A DNA stretch of 64,000 nucleotides from Marinobacter qingdaonensis (GTDB taxonomy: Bacteria > Pseudomonadota > Gammaproteobacteria > Pseudomonadales > Oleiphilaceae), in the NCBI RefSeq assembly GCF_034555935.1, contig NZ_JAYDCJ010000001.1, positions 372,001 through 436,000 on the forward strand, written 5' to 3'. Position numbers and translations under genes: made by a program. Each line of letters begins with the position of its first letter. The stretch's first letter is position 1. This document shows positions 1 to 8,595 of this stretch, in pieces. The notes below the pieces were generated by a model. The model did not search any database. It saw only the letters and a list, made by a program, of their open reading frames with translations, and was not told the DNA's origin.

Positions 1-2
1 CC

Positions 3-167
3 TTTACCAAGGAAAACATCCGTCAGCGCCTGGCCATGCGCAATTTCATGGAGGAGATGCGCAACGCCGGCCAGGTGACCGGTGGCCCGGCGCCGTTCAG
101 CCAGACCGACCGCAAGGAGTTTGCCGACAAACTGGACCGGTGGCTGCAGCGTAACCACAAATCCTGA
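3..167 (+). CDS. C-terminal end of an unidentified protein (5' end outside the window)
   Basis: An open frame enters from the left edge and stops with TGA at 165-167, leaving 54 residues. The visible tail is charged and probably helical, ends in LQRNHKS, and shows no motif I can place. It lies just upstream of the Fur-type site and the iron-uptake genes on the same strand, so it may belong to the siderophore locus, but that is only positional inference. No signal peptide or catalytic motif can be judged from this fragment. Confidence 0.6.
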   Translation, partial: FTKENIRQRLAMRNFMEEMRNAGQVTGGPAPFSQTDRKEFADKLDRWLQRNHKS

Positions 168-200
168 CGGCCACGCTACAACAGTCATCGGACACTTGTT

Positions 201-219
201 GGAAATGATTCTCTTTTAT
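201..219 (+). promoter_or_regulatory. Fur-box-like site upstream of the ABC transporter gene
   Basis: The 19 bases GGAAATGATTCTCTTTTAT match the classical Fur consensus at about 11 of 19 positions and share the TGATTC core with the sites at 2114 and 6782. The site is about 55 bases upstream of the start at 275, so it probably gives iron repression of the ABC transporter gene. Confidence 0.55.
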
Positions 220-274
220 TTTTAGCAGCTAACCGCTACCCTTGGCGCTTTTCCCAGCCCCATGGAGTGTCCCG

Positions 275-2065
275 ATGTCTGGCCAGACCCGCCAAACCAC
301 CAGCAGTTTTGCTGCGCTTGCCCGCCTGCTGAAATACGCGCGGGGCTACCGGCGCCAGATCATTGCCGCCACCACCTGCTCCATCATCAACAAGCTGTTC
401 GACATCGCGCCGGAGATCCTGATCGGGGTCGCCATCGACGTGGTGGTGAACCAGGAGCAGAGTTTTGTTGCCGGGCTGGGCTTTGAGACGGCGCGGGAGC
501 AGATCACCATCCTGGCGATCCTGACCTTCTTCATCTGGGCCGGAGAATCCCTGTTCGAATACCTGTTCCAGATCTTGTGGCGCAACCTGGCCCAGCGGCT
601 GCAGTCGGACCTGCGCCAGGACGCCTACGAACACGCCCAGCGCCTGGACATGAGCTTCTTCGAGGCCCGCAGTTCCGGCCAGCTGGTGGCCACCATGAAC
701 GACGACGTCAACCAGCTGGAGCGCTTCCTGGATGGGGGAGCCAACGCCATGATCCAGGTGCTGGTCACCGTGGTGGCGGTGGGCGCCGTGTTCTTCGTGC
801 TGTCTCCGCTGATTGCCCTGCTGGCCTTCACCCCGATTCCGCTGATCATCTGGGGCGCGTTTTTCTTCCAGCGCAAGGCGGGGCCGCTGTACGCTGATGT
901 CCGCGAAAAAGTGGGCGACCTGTCCAGTCGCCTGGCCAACAACCTGGGTGGCATTGCCACCATCAAGAGTTTTACCGCCGAGCGGCGTGAAGCCGAGCGG
1001 CTGAAAGCCAGCAGCGAGGCCTACGTGGAGGCCAACCGCCGGGCCATTCGCATCAGCTCCGCGTTCATTCCGGTGATCCGCATGGCGATCCTGGCCGGCT
1101 TCCTGGCCACCTTTACCGTGGGCGGGATGATGGCCCTGGAAGGCTCCCTGAACGTGGGCGCCTACGGCGTGCTGGTGTTCCTGACCCAGCGCCTGCTCTG
1201 GCCCCTGACCGGCCTGGCCGAAGTCATCGACCTGTTCGAGCGGGCCATGGCCAGCACCCGGCGCATTCTGGACCTGCTCGCCGAGCCGGTATACGTCCAC
1301 GACCAGGAAGGCGTGCCCCTGGCGCAGCCGGTCCGGGGTGACGTGCGGTTCGAGCAAGTGAGCTTTCACTACCCCGCCAGCGGCGCTGGCATCAAGGGCA
1401 TTGACCTGCAGGTGCCGGCCGGCCACACCCTGGCGCTGGTCGGCGCCACCGGCTCCGGCAAGTCCACCCTGGTCAAGCTGTTGCTGCGCTTTTACGACCC
1501 GAGCCAGGGCCGCATCCTGATCGACGGCCAGCCCATCCAGTCCCTCAGCCTGAACTCGCTGCGCAGCGCCATCGGCCTGGTCAGCCAGGACGTGTACCTG
1601 TTCGAAGGCAGCATTCGTGAGAACCTCGCCTACGGCAAACCGGACGCCACCGACGCCGAGATCGTCGAGGCCGCGAAAACCGCCGAGGCCTGGTCCTTCA
1701 TCGAGGCCCTGCCCGACGGGTTGGACACGCCGGTGGGCGAGCGCGGCATCCGCCTGTCCGGCGGCCAGCGCCAACGCCTGTCCCTGGCCCGGGCCCTGCT
1801 GAAAGACCCGCCCATCCTGGTGCTGGACGAGGCCACCAGCGCCGTCGACAACGAAACCGAGGCCGCCATCCAGCGCTCCCTGAAACGCATCGGCCACAAC
1901 CGCACGGTGATCATGATTGCGCACCGCCTGTCGACGATCGTGGACGCGGACACCATTGCCGTGGTCGAGGCGGGCCAGGTGGTGGAAGCCGGCACGCACC
2001 AGGCACTCCTGCAACAGCAGGGCGCTTACCACGCCCAATGGCAGGTGCAGACCGGTCAGGTGTGA
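275..2065 (+). CDS. ABC transporter, fused membrane and ATP-binding domains (exporter type)
   Basis: This is a 596-residue half-transporter with an N-terminal six-helix membrane domain (about residues 20-320) and a C-terminal nucleotide-binding domain. Walker A GATGSGKST is at 390-398, the signature is LSGGQRQRLSLARA, and the Walker B aspartate and glutamate are D518 and E519, followed by a canonical H-loop (IAHRLST). ATG 275 is chosen over the TTG at 242 because GGAG lies at 264-267. Exporter-type half-transporters act as dimers. In siderophore loci, members such as YbtP/YbtQ and IrtA/IrtB move siderophores or their iron complexes. The Fur-like site and the FhuCDBF genes downstream suggest siderophore traffic here, but the substrate and direction are not visible. 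Confidence 0.85.
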   Translation: MSGQTRQTTSSFAALARLLKYARGYRRQIIAATTCSIINKLFDIAPEILIGVAIDVVVNQEQSFVAGLGFETAREQITILAILTFFIWAGESLFEYLFQILWRNLAQRLQSDLRQDAYEHAQRLDMSFFEARSSGQLVATMNDDVNQLERFLDGGANAMIQVLVTVVAVGAVFFVLSPLIALLAFTPIPLIIWGAFFFQRKAGPLYADVREKVGDLSSRLANNLGGIATIKSFTAERREAERLKASSEAYVEANRRAIRISSAFIPVIRMAILAGFLATFTVGGMMALEGSLNVGAYGVLVFLTQRLLWPLTGLAEVIDLFERAMASTRRILDLLAEPVYVHDQEGVPLAQPVRGDVRFEQVSFHYPASGAGIKGIDLQVPAGHTLALVGATGSGKSTLVKLLLRFYDPSQGRILIDGQPIQSLSLNSLRSAIGLVSQDVYLFEGSIRENLAYGKPDATDAEIVEAAKTAEAWSFIEALPDGLDTPVGERGIRLSGGQRQRLSLARALLKDPPILVLDEATSAVDNETEAAIQRSLKRIGHNRTVIMIAHRLSTIVDADTIAVVEAGQVVEAGTHQALLQQQGAYHAQWQVQTGQV

Positions 2066-2113
2066 GATCGCTGCCAGGGTCGGTGACGCCTGTGGCCGAC
2101 CCTGAACTTTATT

Positions 2114-2132
2114 GATAGTGATTCGCGTTTAG
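2114..2132 (+). promoter_or_regulatory. Fur-box-like site upstream of fhuC
   Basis: GATAGTGATTCGCGTTTAG matches the Fur consensus at about 11 of 19 positions. It shares the 10-base core AGTGATTCGC, on the opposite strand, with the site at 6782-6800. It is about 37 bases upstream of the fhuC start, a position suited to repression by Fur-Fe(II). Confidence 0.55.
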
Positions 2133-2168
2133 ATTATCCTGCGAGGCTTCTGATTGCCGGGAGCCCCC

Positions 2169-2942
2169 ATGTCTGCGTTTTTCGAAGTATCCAGCCTGGG
2201 TGTCAGCATTGGCGACACCACCATCATTAAGGACATCAATCTGGCGTTTCGGGAGGGCGAGGTCACCGCCCTGCTCGGCCACAACGGCTCCGGCAAATCG
2301 ACCCTGCTCAAGGCCCTGGCCCGCCAGCTGGCGCCGGCCCGGGGCGAGATTCGCCTGCTTGGCCAGTGCGGCCGCAAAACCGACCAGCGGGAATTCGCCC
2401 GCACCGTCGGTTACCTGCCCCAACACCCACCCGGCACCGATGGCCTGACCGTGCGCGAGCTGGTGGCCCTAGGGCGCTACCCCTGGCGCGGGCCACTGGG
2501 CCGCTACACCGCCGAGGATGACCGGCTGATCGACCAGGCCATTGCCGATACCGGCCTCACCCCGTTCCGGCACCGCTCGGTGGATACCCTGTCCGGCGGC
2601 GAGCGCCAGCGGGCCTGGATCGCCATGCTGCTGGCCCAGCAGACCCGCTGCCTGCTGTTGGACGAACCCATCTCGGCCCTGGATGTGAAGCATCAGGTTG
2701 ATACCCTGCGCCTAGTGCATCGCCTGGCCCAAGAACGGGACCTGACCGTGGTGGTGGTGCTGCACGATGTCGACCTGGCGGCGCGCTTCTGCGATCGCCT
2801 GGTGGCCCTGCGCGGCGGCCAGTTGATTGCCGACGGCAGCCCCCGGGAGATCATGAACAGCGGTACCCTGGAGACCATCTACGGCGTGCCCATGGGAGTC
2901 ATGGAGCGGGCCCCGGGCCAGTGGGTGTCCTATGTCCACTAG
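2169..2942 (+). CDS. fhuC: Iron-siderophore ABC transporter ATP-binding protein (FhuC-like)
   Basis: The 257-residue ATPase has Walker A GHNGSGKST at 37-45, the signature LSGGERQRAWIAML and Walker B CLLLDEPISALD, with an H-loop at VVLHDVD. Length and order match FhuC/FepC ATPases, which energise uptake of ferric siderophores across the inner membrane. ATG 2169 is preferred because GGGAG lies 5-10 bases upstream. It overlaps the binding-protein gene by 11 bases and follows a Fur-like site. Siderophore class cannot be read from the sequence, so the symbol indicates family only. Confidence 0.88.
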   Translation: MSAFFEVSSLGVSIGDTTIIKDINLAFREGEVTALLGHNGSGKSTLLKALARQLAPARGEIRLLGQCGRKTDQREFARTVGYLPQHPPGTDGLTVRELVALGRYPWRGPLGRYTAEDDRLIDQAIADTGLTPFRHRSVDTLSGGERQRAWIAMLLAQQTRCLLLDEPISALDVKHQVDTLRLVHRLAQERDLTVVVVLHDVDLAARFCDRLVALRGGQLIADGSPREIMNSGTLETIYGVPMGVMERAPGQWVSYVH

Positions 2943-3861
2943 CCCGGTATGCCGGGCGCTGGCCGCGCTCTGGCTGTGCCTGCTGTCCACGGTGGCCCTG
3001 TCCCAGACCTGGCCGCACGAGCAAGGCCAACTGACCCTCGATAAAACACCCGGACGCGTCGTCACCCTGAACTGGGCCGCCACCGAAGCCCTGCTGTTGC
3101 TGGGCGTTACCCCGGTGGGGGTGGCCGACAAGTCGGGCTACGCCACCTGGGTTCGGGAGCCGGCATTACCCGACCAGGTGCCGAACGTCGGCACCCGGGT
3201 TGCCCCCAGCCTGGAGGCCATCGCCGAACTCAAACCGGACCTGATCGTCACCAGCTCGGAAATGGCGCCGGCCGCAGACCTGCTGCAGCAGATCGCACCG
3301 ACCTACGTGATCAGCGTGTACAAGCAGGGTGTCGAGCCTTTCGAGCGGGCCAAGACCATGCTGCTCACCCTGGGCGACATGTTCGACCGCGAGGACCGCG
3401 CTGAGGCGATACTGGCCGACATCGACGCCACACTGGCCGAACAGCGCCGCCGCCTGGCCGCCCACGGCGCCGATCAGTGCCCGGTGGCCCTGGTGAGCTT
3501 TATGGACGACCGCCACGTGCGCATTTTCGCGCCCAACGGCCTGTACCAGACCGCCCTCGACGGCCTCGGTCTAAAGAACCTCTGGCCCAAGGAAGGCAAC
3601 TACTGGGGCTTTTCCACCGTTGGCCTGGAGGCAATCGCGCCCTACCCGAGCGGCCGCATCGTGGTGCTGGAGCCCACGGTAACGGGGCTGTCGGAGAACC
3701 TGGCCGACAGTCCGTTCTGGACTTATCTGCCGGCGGTGCAGCGCAATCAGGTGTACCAGATTGAACCGGTCTGGCCCTTTGGCGCGGTGTTCCCGGTCAA
3801 GAGGCTGGCAATCCTGCTGACTGATGCACTGATTGCGGGAGGCGCCGACAATGTACGCTGA
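2932..3861 (+). CDS. fhuD: Iron-siderophore periplasmic binding protein (FhuD-like)
   Basis: The 309-residue protein begins with a short hydrophobic signal peptide (LAALWLCLLSTVALS, about residues 8-25), followed by the TLDKTPGRVVTLNWAATEAL start of the FhuD/FecB helical-backbone binding fold (PF01497). It has the usual pattern LKPDLIVTSSEMAP for the first lobe and a second lobe ending in a C-terminal helix. It would capture ferric siderophore in the periplasm and deliver it to FhuB. The gene is translationally coupled on both sides, with 11 bases of overlap with fhuC and 11 with fhuB. Confidence 0.87.
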   Translation: MSTSPVCRALAALWLCLLSTVALSQTWPHEQGQLTLDKTPGRVVTLNWAATEALLLLGVTPVGVADKSGYATWVREPALPDQVPNVGTRVAPSLEAIAELKPDLIVTSSEMAPAADLLQQIAPTYVISVYKQGVEPFERAKTMLLTLGDMFDREDRAEAILADIDATLAEQRRRLAAHGADQCPVALVSFMDDRHVRIFAPNGLYQTALDGLGLKNLWPKEGNYWGFSTVGLEAIAPYPSGRIVVLEPTVTGLSENLADSPFWTYLPAVQRNQVYQIEPVWPFGAVFPVKRLAILLTDALIAGGADNVR

Positions 3862-5878
3862 CGCCCAAAGAGCCCCGACTTCGCCCCGGCTGCCCGGCCG
3901 CCTGCCCCTGACCGCCGTATTGCTCTGGCTCTGCGCCCTGGCCGCCAGCGCCGCCCCCTGGCTGATGACCCTGGACCCGTTAGCGGTGGTGTCGGTGTTC
4001 TGGTCCTACGACGGTAGCAATTACACCTCGGTACTGGCCCATTTCAGCTGGGCACCCCGGGTCTCCATCGCCCTGCTCATCGGCTGCGGCCTGGGCCTGG
4101 CCGGCGCCGTCACCCAGCAGGTGCTGAGTAACCCCCTGGCCTCGCCGACCACCCTGGGGGTGGAGGCCGGCGGCCAGTTCGGGGTCACCGTGGCCACGCT
4201 CTTCGCCCCCGCCCTGCTGGCGTTCAGTCAGGATCTGGTGGCCGTGGCCGGCGGCCTGCTGGCGATCGGCATGGTCATCGCCCTGACCTGGCGCCTGGGC
4301 TTCTCGCCGGTGACCGTCATCCTTGCCGGCCTGGTGATCACCTTCTTCATGGGTGCCCTGAACATGGGGTTCATGCTCCTGAAGGGCGAATGGCTGGGCA
4401 ACCTGTTTATCTGGGGCGCCGGCTCCCTGGTGCAGAATAGCTGGCAGCCGTTCATGGATCTGTGGCCGCGCATTCTGGTGCTGGGCGCCGCCCTCATATT
4501 ACTGATGCGGCCCCTGCAATTGCTGCAGCTGGGACAGGCGTCCGCTAGCTCCCTGGGTGCCCGGGTCGGTTTGCTGCGGGCGCTGGCACTGGTACTGGTG
4601 GTGCTGATGAGCGCCACCGTGGTCAGCCGGGTGGGCGTGGTCGCCTTCGTGGGCCTGGCGGCGCCGGTGCTGGCGCGCCTGCTGGGCGCGAGAACGCTGA
4701 AGCAGCGCCTGCTGTGGAGTACCCTGCTCGGCGGCGGCCTGCTGTTGCTGGCCGACACCCTTGCCCATTGGGCGTCCACCTGGGGTGACGGCTCGCTGGT
4801 TCCGACCGGGACCACCACGGCGTTGATTGGCGGGCCGATCATCCTGCTGGCGCTGCAGGGCTTCAAAAACACCCACCACATGCCCGGCCAGGACGCCAAC
4901 CCCGGTGCCTTCTTGCCCAAACGCCGCTCCCCACTGATTATCGGTTCGGTGTTGCTGGTGCTGTTGCTGGCGACCTTCCTGGTCTCCATGGGGTGGTCCC
5001 CGGGCCTGCAGCAATGGAGCTGGACCCCGGTGGCAGACTGGAGCGAGGCCTGGGTCTGGCGCGGGCCCCGGTTGTTGGCCGCGATTCTGGCCGGGGTCTG
5101 CCTGGGCCTGGCCGGCTGCCTGATCCAGCGCATGACCGGCAATGTCATGGCCAGCCCGGAGCTGCTCGGGATCAGCGGCGGTGCCGCCCTGGTCATGGTA
5201 CTGATCGTGTTGACCGGCACCGAGATCGGCCGGGTCGGACAACTGGCCGCGGCCACCCTCGGCGCGGCCGGCGCGCTGGGCCTGCTGATCCTGCTGGCCC
5301 GGCGTCACCGCTTTGCCGGCAACCAGTTGCTGCTGGGCGGCCTGGCCCTGTACGTGTTCATGGATTCCGGGCTGCGGCTGGTGATGGCCTCGGGCGGCAC
5401 CGTCGCCGCCAAGCTGCTGAACTGGATGTACGGCGCCACCTGGCTGGTGTCCGAAACCGAGGCTCTGGGCCTGCTCGCCCTGACCCTGGTAATTTGCGCC
5501 GGATTGCTGGCTACCCTCCGGCCCCTGACCCTGCTGGCGCTGGGCGACACTTCCGCCTCGTCCCTGGGGCTGCCGGTCGGCCGCGCCCGGCTCGGCCTGC
5601 TGCTGCTGGCCGCGGTGCTGACCGCCGCCGCCACGGTGGTGATCGGCCCGCTCAGTTTCGTGGGTCTGATTGCCCCACACCTGGCCCGGGTCCTGGGTCA
5701 GCAGACCGTGGGTCGGCAGATGCTGGTATCGGCCCTGGCCGGCGGCCTGCTGCTGGCGTTGGCCGATTACCTGGCCCGAACCCTAATCTTCCCGTCCCAG
5801 TTGCCGGCCGGCCTGCTGGCCGCCCTGGTCGGCGGCATCTACTTCCTGTGGGGGCTGAGCCGTCATGGTCGTGGCTGA
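3851..5878 (+). CDS. fhuB: Iron-siderophore ABC transporter permease, double-length (FhuB-like)
   Basis: This 675-residue permease is a tandem fusion of two FecCD units, as in E. coli FhuB (660 residues). The first half is about residues 10-330 and the second about 360-675. Each half carries the pattern of ten helices and an EAA-like region (GVVAFVGLAAPVLARLL and GPLSFVGLIAPHLARVLG). ATG 3851 has GGGAGG at 3838-3843 and overlaps the fhuD stop. The fused permease removes the need for a heterodimer. It overlaps fhuF by 14 bases, completing a coupled CDBF operon. Confidence 0.9.
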   Translation: MYADAQRAPTSPRLPGRLPLTAVLLWLCALAASAAPWLMTLDPLAVVSVFWSYDGSNYTSVLAHFSWAPRVSIALLIGCGLGLAGAVTQQVLSNPLASPTTLGVEAGGQFGVTVATLFAPALLAFSQDLVAVAGGLLAIGMVIALTWRLGFSPVTVILAGLVITFFMGALNMGFMLLKGEWLGNLFIWGAGSLVQNSWQPFMDLWPRILVLGAALILLMRPLQLLQLGQASASSLGARVGLLRALALVLVVLMSATVVSRVGVVAFVGLAAPVLARLLGARTLKQRLLWSTLLGGGLLLLADTLAHWASTWGDGSLVPTGTTTALIGGPIILLALQGFKNTHHMPGQDANPGAFLPKRRSPLIIGSVLLVLLLATFLVSMGWSPGLQQWSWTPVADWSEAWVWRGPRLLAAILAGVCLGLAGCLIQRMTGNVMASPELLGISGGAALVMVLIVLTGTEIGRVGQLAAATLGAAGALGLLILLARRHRFAGNQLLLGGLALYVFMDSGLRLVMASGGTVAAKLLNWMYGATWLVSETEALGLLALTLVICAGLLATLRPLTLLALGDTSASSLGLPVGRARLGLLLLAAVLTAAATVVIGPLSFVGLIAPHLARVLGQQTVGRQMLVSALAGGLLLALADYLARTLIFPSQLPAGLLAALVGGIYFLWGLSRHGRG

Positions 5879-6677
5879 GTACAAGGGATTCGATTGCTTG
5901 GCCGGCTACGACCGACTGCTCAGGGCGTCGAACCTGGACCCGCTGACGGTGCTGTCCGCCGCCGTGCCCGCGAACGAGACCGACCGCCCGGTACGCCTGT
6001 CCCTGGCCGAGGCCCTGGCGGAACCCGATCGGCTGCGTCAGCGGCTGGTTCAGGAGTATCCGCACACCACAGAGCCCCGGCTGCAACGCGCCGGCCTCTC
6101 GGTTCTGCACCAGGATCTCGCGCTGTCTGCGATCGCACCGCTAACCTTGCGGCTGTTTCGGGACGGCTGCACCCACCTGCCGGACCCCTCGCGGATTTTT
6201 CTGACACCGCCCTCCAACGCCAACGCACCCTCGCGCTGGCTGCATTTGCCAGCGGGCAACACCGTGGGGGTCGATGAATTTGTCGCGGAGACGACCGGGC
6301 TGTTGAACAGCTGGTATCCGGTGTTTCGGAAATCCCTGGGGGTCAGCCCCGGGGCGTACTGGAGCAGCGTTGCCCTGGCGCTGGCCGCGCCTTTCTCAGC
6401 GGTCTGGAACCTGGCCGAACCGCCATCGGTCTGCACACTTGCCCAGGCCTGGCTGGAACAGTTTGACTGCGACAGCCATCGCTACGTGGACTGGATTCCA
6501 GCGACCTTCAATGGCCAACAATGCGCCATTCCCCAGCGGCGGGGTTGTTGCCTGAAATACCTGTTGCCGGAAGGGGGCTACTGCGGAACCTGCGGCATCT
6601 ACCGCAAGGCACGGATGAACGCCGCCTGCCGCCCTAGCCGAGGCCAAGGGCCAGAGCAGTGGCAACCAGGGCAATAG
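5865..6677 (+). CDS. fhuF: Siderophore-iron reductase, FhuF family
   Basis: The 270-residue protein ends with the FhuF iron-sulfur signature C-C-x10-C-x2-C, seen as C228, C229, C240 and C243, which binds a [2Fe-2S] cluster. FhuF-type proteins reduce ferric siderophores in the cytoplasm to release Fe(II), which fits the gene's place at the end of the uptake operon. The N-terminal two thirds are variable, as is usual for the family. The start overlaps the end of fhuB by 14 bases. Its 3' end is overlapped on the other strand by a 33-codon micro-ORF. Confidence 0.88.
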   Translation: MVVAEYKGFDCLAGYDRLLRASNLDPLTVLSAAVPANETDRPVRLSLAEALAEPDRLRQRLVQEYPHTTEPRLQRAGLSVLHQDLALSAIAPLTLRLFRDGCTHLPDPSRIFLTPPSNANAPSRWLHLPAGNTVGVDEFVAETTGLLNSWYPVFRKSLGVSPGAYWSSVALALAAPFSAVWNLAEPPSVCTLAQAWLEQFDCDSHRYVDWIPATFNGQQCAIPQRRGCCLKYLLPEGGYCGTCGIYRKARMNAACRPSRGQGPEQWQPGQ

Positions 6678-6735
6678 TCAGCCCGGCCACGGCGGCAATC
6701 TTCAAGCCTTCGATCATTTCCTGTTCCGGCGTCAT
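6634..6735 (-). CDS. Candidate 33-residue single-span membrane micro-protein
   Basis: The reading frame encodes a short charged N-terminus (MTPEQEMIEGLK) followed by one alanine/leucine-rich transmembrane segment (IAAVAGLTIALVATALALGLG) and stops with TAG at 6634-6636. A strong AAGGAG ribosome binding site sits eight bases before the ATG at 6735. A Fur-box-like site lies 47-65 bases upstream. Its last 44 bases are antisense to the end of fhuF. I do not recognise the family. The start signals, hydrophobic segment and regulatory site together argue it is real. A role beside the uptake or TonB machinery is only a guess. Confidence 0.62.
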   Translation of the reverse strand: MTPEQEMIEGLKIAAVAGLTIALVATALALGLG

Positions 6736-6781
6736 GGCGTCAACTCCTTGTCCACGTGATGACTGGGTTGCTGACCCATAT

Positions 6782-6800
6782 GTTAATGCGAATCACTTTT
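6782..6800 (-). promoter_or_regulatory. Fur-box-like site between the micro-ORF and the sugar dehydrogenase gene
   Basis: Read on the minus strand, AAAAGTGATTCGCATTAAC matches the Fur consensus at about 12 of 19 positions, the best of the three sites in this window. It repeats the AGTGATTCGC core of the fhuC site. It is closer to the micro-ORF (start 6735) than to the plus-strand gene at 6954, so the micro-ORF is the likelier target. Confidence 0.55.
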
Positions 6801-6953
6801 ATTTAAAACAAAAAATTGACTGCCGGGAAGCGGCGCCCGCTGGAACCGGCCCGGACCCGGCAGCCTGTTCCGCCAGATGCTATTCTGAGAAAGCCTCAGG
6901 CACGGGAATTCGCGATCCGTTTCTCTCCACCTATTTGCACCCGGGAGGTTCCA

Positions 6954-8072
6954 ATGCGCCTGTTCATGCACCTGGCGATGGCCGGCTTGATGGTCATCGC
7001 CACCCTTCCCGCCCAGGGCCAAACCTTTTCATCCAAGGCGGTCCAGTTTCGGCTGGAACCCGTGGCCCAGGGGCTTGAGCACCCCTGGGGACTGGCATTC
7101 CTGCCGGACGGCAACCTGCTGGTGACCGAGCGAGCGGGCCGGCTCCGGATTGTTCGGGACGGCACACTGGACCCGGAGCCGGTACCCGGGGTCCCGGATC
7201 TGGTGGTCTCCGGCCAGGGCGGTTTGCTCGAGGTGTTGCTGCACCCCGAATTCACCGCCAACCGCACGCTCTTTCTGAGCTATTCCCACCGGAACGGTGC
7301 CGGGATGACCACCCGGGTGGCGAAGGCCAAATTCATCGAGGACCGCCTGACCGACGTTTCAGTGATTTTTGAGGCCGAGCCCCGTTCCAGCAAAACCCGG
7401 CATTTCGCCGGGCGCATGGCCTTTGATGGCGAGGGGTACCTGTACATTGCGGTGGGCGACCGGGGCGAAATGGACCGGGCCCAGGACACCGGCGACGATG
7501 CAGGCGGCGTGCACCGGATCACCGTGGACGGTGAGCCGGCACCGGGAAACCCGGGCCTGGACGATCCGCGCATCCAGGACACCTTTTACACCTGGGGTAA
7601 CCGCAACATCCAGGGTATGACCGTGCACCCGGAATCCGGCGCCATCTGGACCCATGAGCACGGCCCCCGGGGCGGTGACGAGGTCAACATCCTGCAGGCA
7701 GGGACCAACTACGGCTGGCCCGAGATCACCTACGGCATCGATTACTCCGGCCTGCCCATCACCATGGACACGGAAAAGGAAGGCATGGCCCAGCCACTGC
7801 ATTACTGGGACCCATCGATCGCGCCTTCGGGCATGGCGTTTTATGACGGCTCACTGATACCGGAATGGCGAGGCGACCTGTTTGTCGGCGCCCTCAAGAT
7901 GCGCAAGCTGGTCCGGCTGCGCATTGCCGATGGCGAGGTTCAGGACGAGGAGGATCTGTTGACCGACCTGGGCGAGCGGCTCCGGGACGTACGGATGGGG
8001 CCGGACGGAGCCCTGTGGCTCCTGACCGACCACGCGCGAGGCAATCTCTACCGGCTGGTTCCGGCTCAGTGA
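6954..8072 (+). CDS. PQQ-dependent sugar dehydrogenase family protein (YliI/Gdh-B type), exported
   Basis: The 372-residue protein opens with a signal peptide (MRLFMHLAMAGLMVIATLPAQGQ) and continues with the soluble glucose/aldose dehydrogenase beta-propeller: EHPWGLAFLPDGNLLVTERAG, HFAGRMAFDGEGYLYIAVGDRG, THEHGPRGGDEVN and DVRMGPDGALWLLTD are hallmark strands. Family members bind PQQ and Ca2+ in the periplasm and oxidise aldose sugars. E. coli YliI (371 residues) is close in length. ATG 6954 follows GGGAGG. No PQQ synthesis genes are in this window. The 3' end overlaps the convergent GFA gene by 7 bases. Confidence 0.85.
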   Translation: MRLFMHLAMAGLMVIATLPAQGQTFSSKAVQFRLEPVAQGLEHPWGLAFLPDGNLLVTERAGRLRIVRDGTLDPEPVPGVPDLVVSGQGGLLEVLLHPEFTANRTLFLSYSHRNGAGMTTRVAKAKFIEDRLTDVSVIFEAEPRSSKTRHFAGRMAFDGEGYLYIAVGDRGEMDRAQDTGDDAGGVHRITVDGEPAPGNPGLDDPRIQDTFYTWGNRNIQGMTVHPESGAIWTHEHGPRGGDEVNILQAGTNYGWPEITYGIDYSGLPITMDTEKEGMAQPLHYWDPSIAPSGMAFYDGSLIPEWRGDLFVGALKMRKLVRLRIADGEVQDEEDLLTDLGERLRDVRMGPDGALWLLTDHARGNLYRLVPAQ

Positions 8073-8479
8073 GGGTCGTTGGTTCGCTCGGTTTTCTCGA
8101 ACTGGGGCAGGTCGTCGGTGATGGTGAACCAGTCCGATTTTGAGCCGACATACACGTGCTGTGCCGGGCCTTTGCCGAGGGGTTCGTTGAGGCTGCCCAC
8201 CCGCAGCCGGAGGATGCCGGGAATGGCATCGACCCGGCTGTAGAGCTGGCTGCCGCACCGGCGGCAAAACGCCCGATACTTGCCGGGACGGGACTCGAAT
8301 TCGTTGACCTGCTCCTCACCGGAGAGGAACCGGAACCGAATCTTCTGGACCGGAGCGCTGGCCGAGAAGGCGCTGCCGTGGGCGCGACGACACTGACTGC
8401 AGTGGCACAGGGCAACCGGACCCAGCGGACCGTCGTATTCATAGGTGATGTCGCCGCACAGGCACTGGCCGGTATACAT
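8066..8479 (-). CDS. GFA (glutathione-dependent formaldehyde-activating, DUF636) family protein
   Basis: The 137-residue protein shows the zinc-binding cysteine sets of the GFA fold: GQCLCGDITYEY near the N-terminus, ALCHCSQCRRAHGSAF and then FCRRCGSQLYSR. The family is named after a glutathione-formaldehyde enzyme, but most members have unknown substrates, and assignment to formaldehyde metabolism is not justified here. ATG 8479 is chosen because GAGAG lies upstream and the family normally begins a few residues before the first cysteine pair. An upstream ATG at 8494 is possible. It is convergent with the sugar dehydrogenase. Confidence 0.85.
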   Translation of the reverse strand: MYTGQCLCGDITYEYDGPLGPVALCHCSQCRRAHGSAFSASAPVQKIRFRFLSGEEQVNEFESRPGKYRAFCRRCGSQLYSRVDAIPGILRLRVGSLNEPLGKGPAQHVYVGSKSDWFTITDDLPQFEKTERTNDPH

Positions 8480-8595
8480 AGGTAGGGCTCTCATTACAGG
8501 TGGAACGTAACACCGCTGATGATAACTGCGGGCCACTTGAAGAACCAGCGCGCCGGCACCATCTTACAAACACACATCTCCACCAGGAGGACCGT

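Noticed and set aside
236..2038. 600-codon open frame opposite the ABC transporter
   Set aside because: No ribosome binding site and no recognisable domain; the plus-strand gene has a full motif set.
4499..5680. 393-codon glutamine-rich frame opposite fhuB
   Set aside because: Composition of GQQQ and HHQ type shows a reverse-strand artefact.
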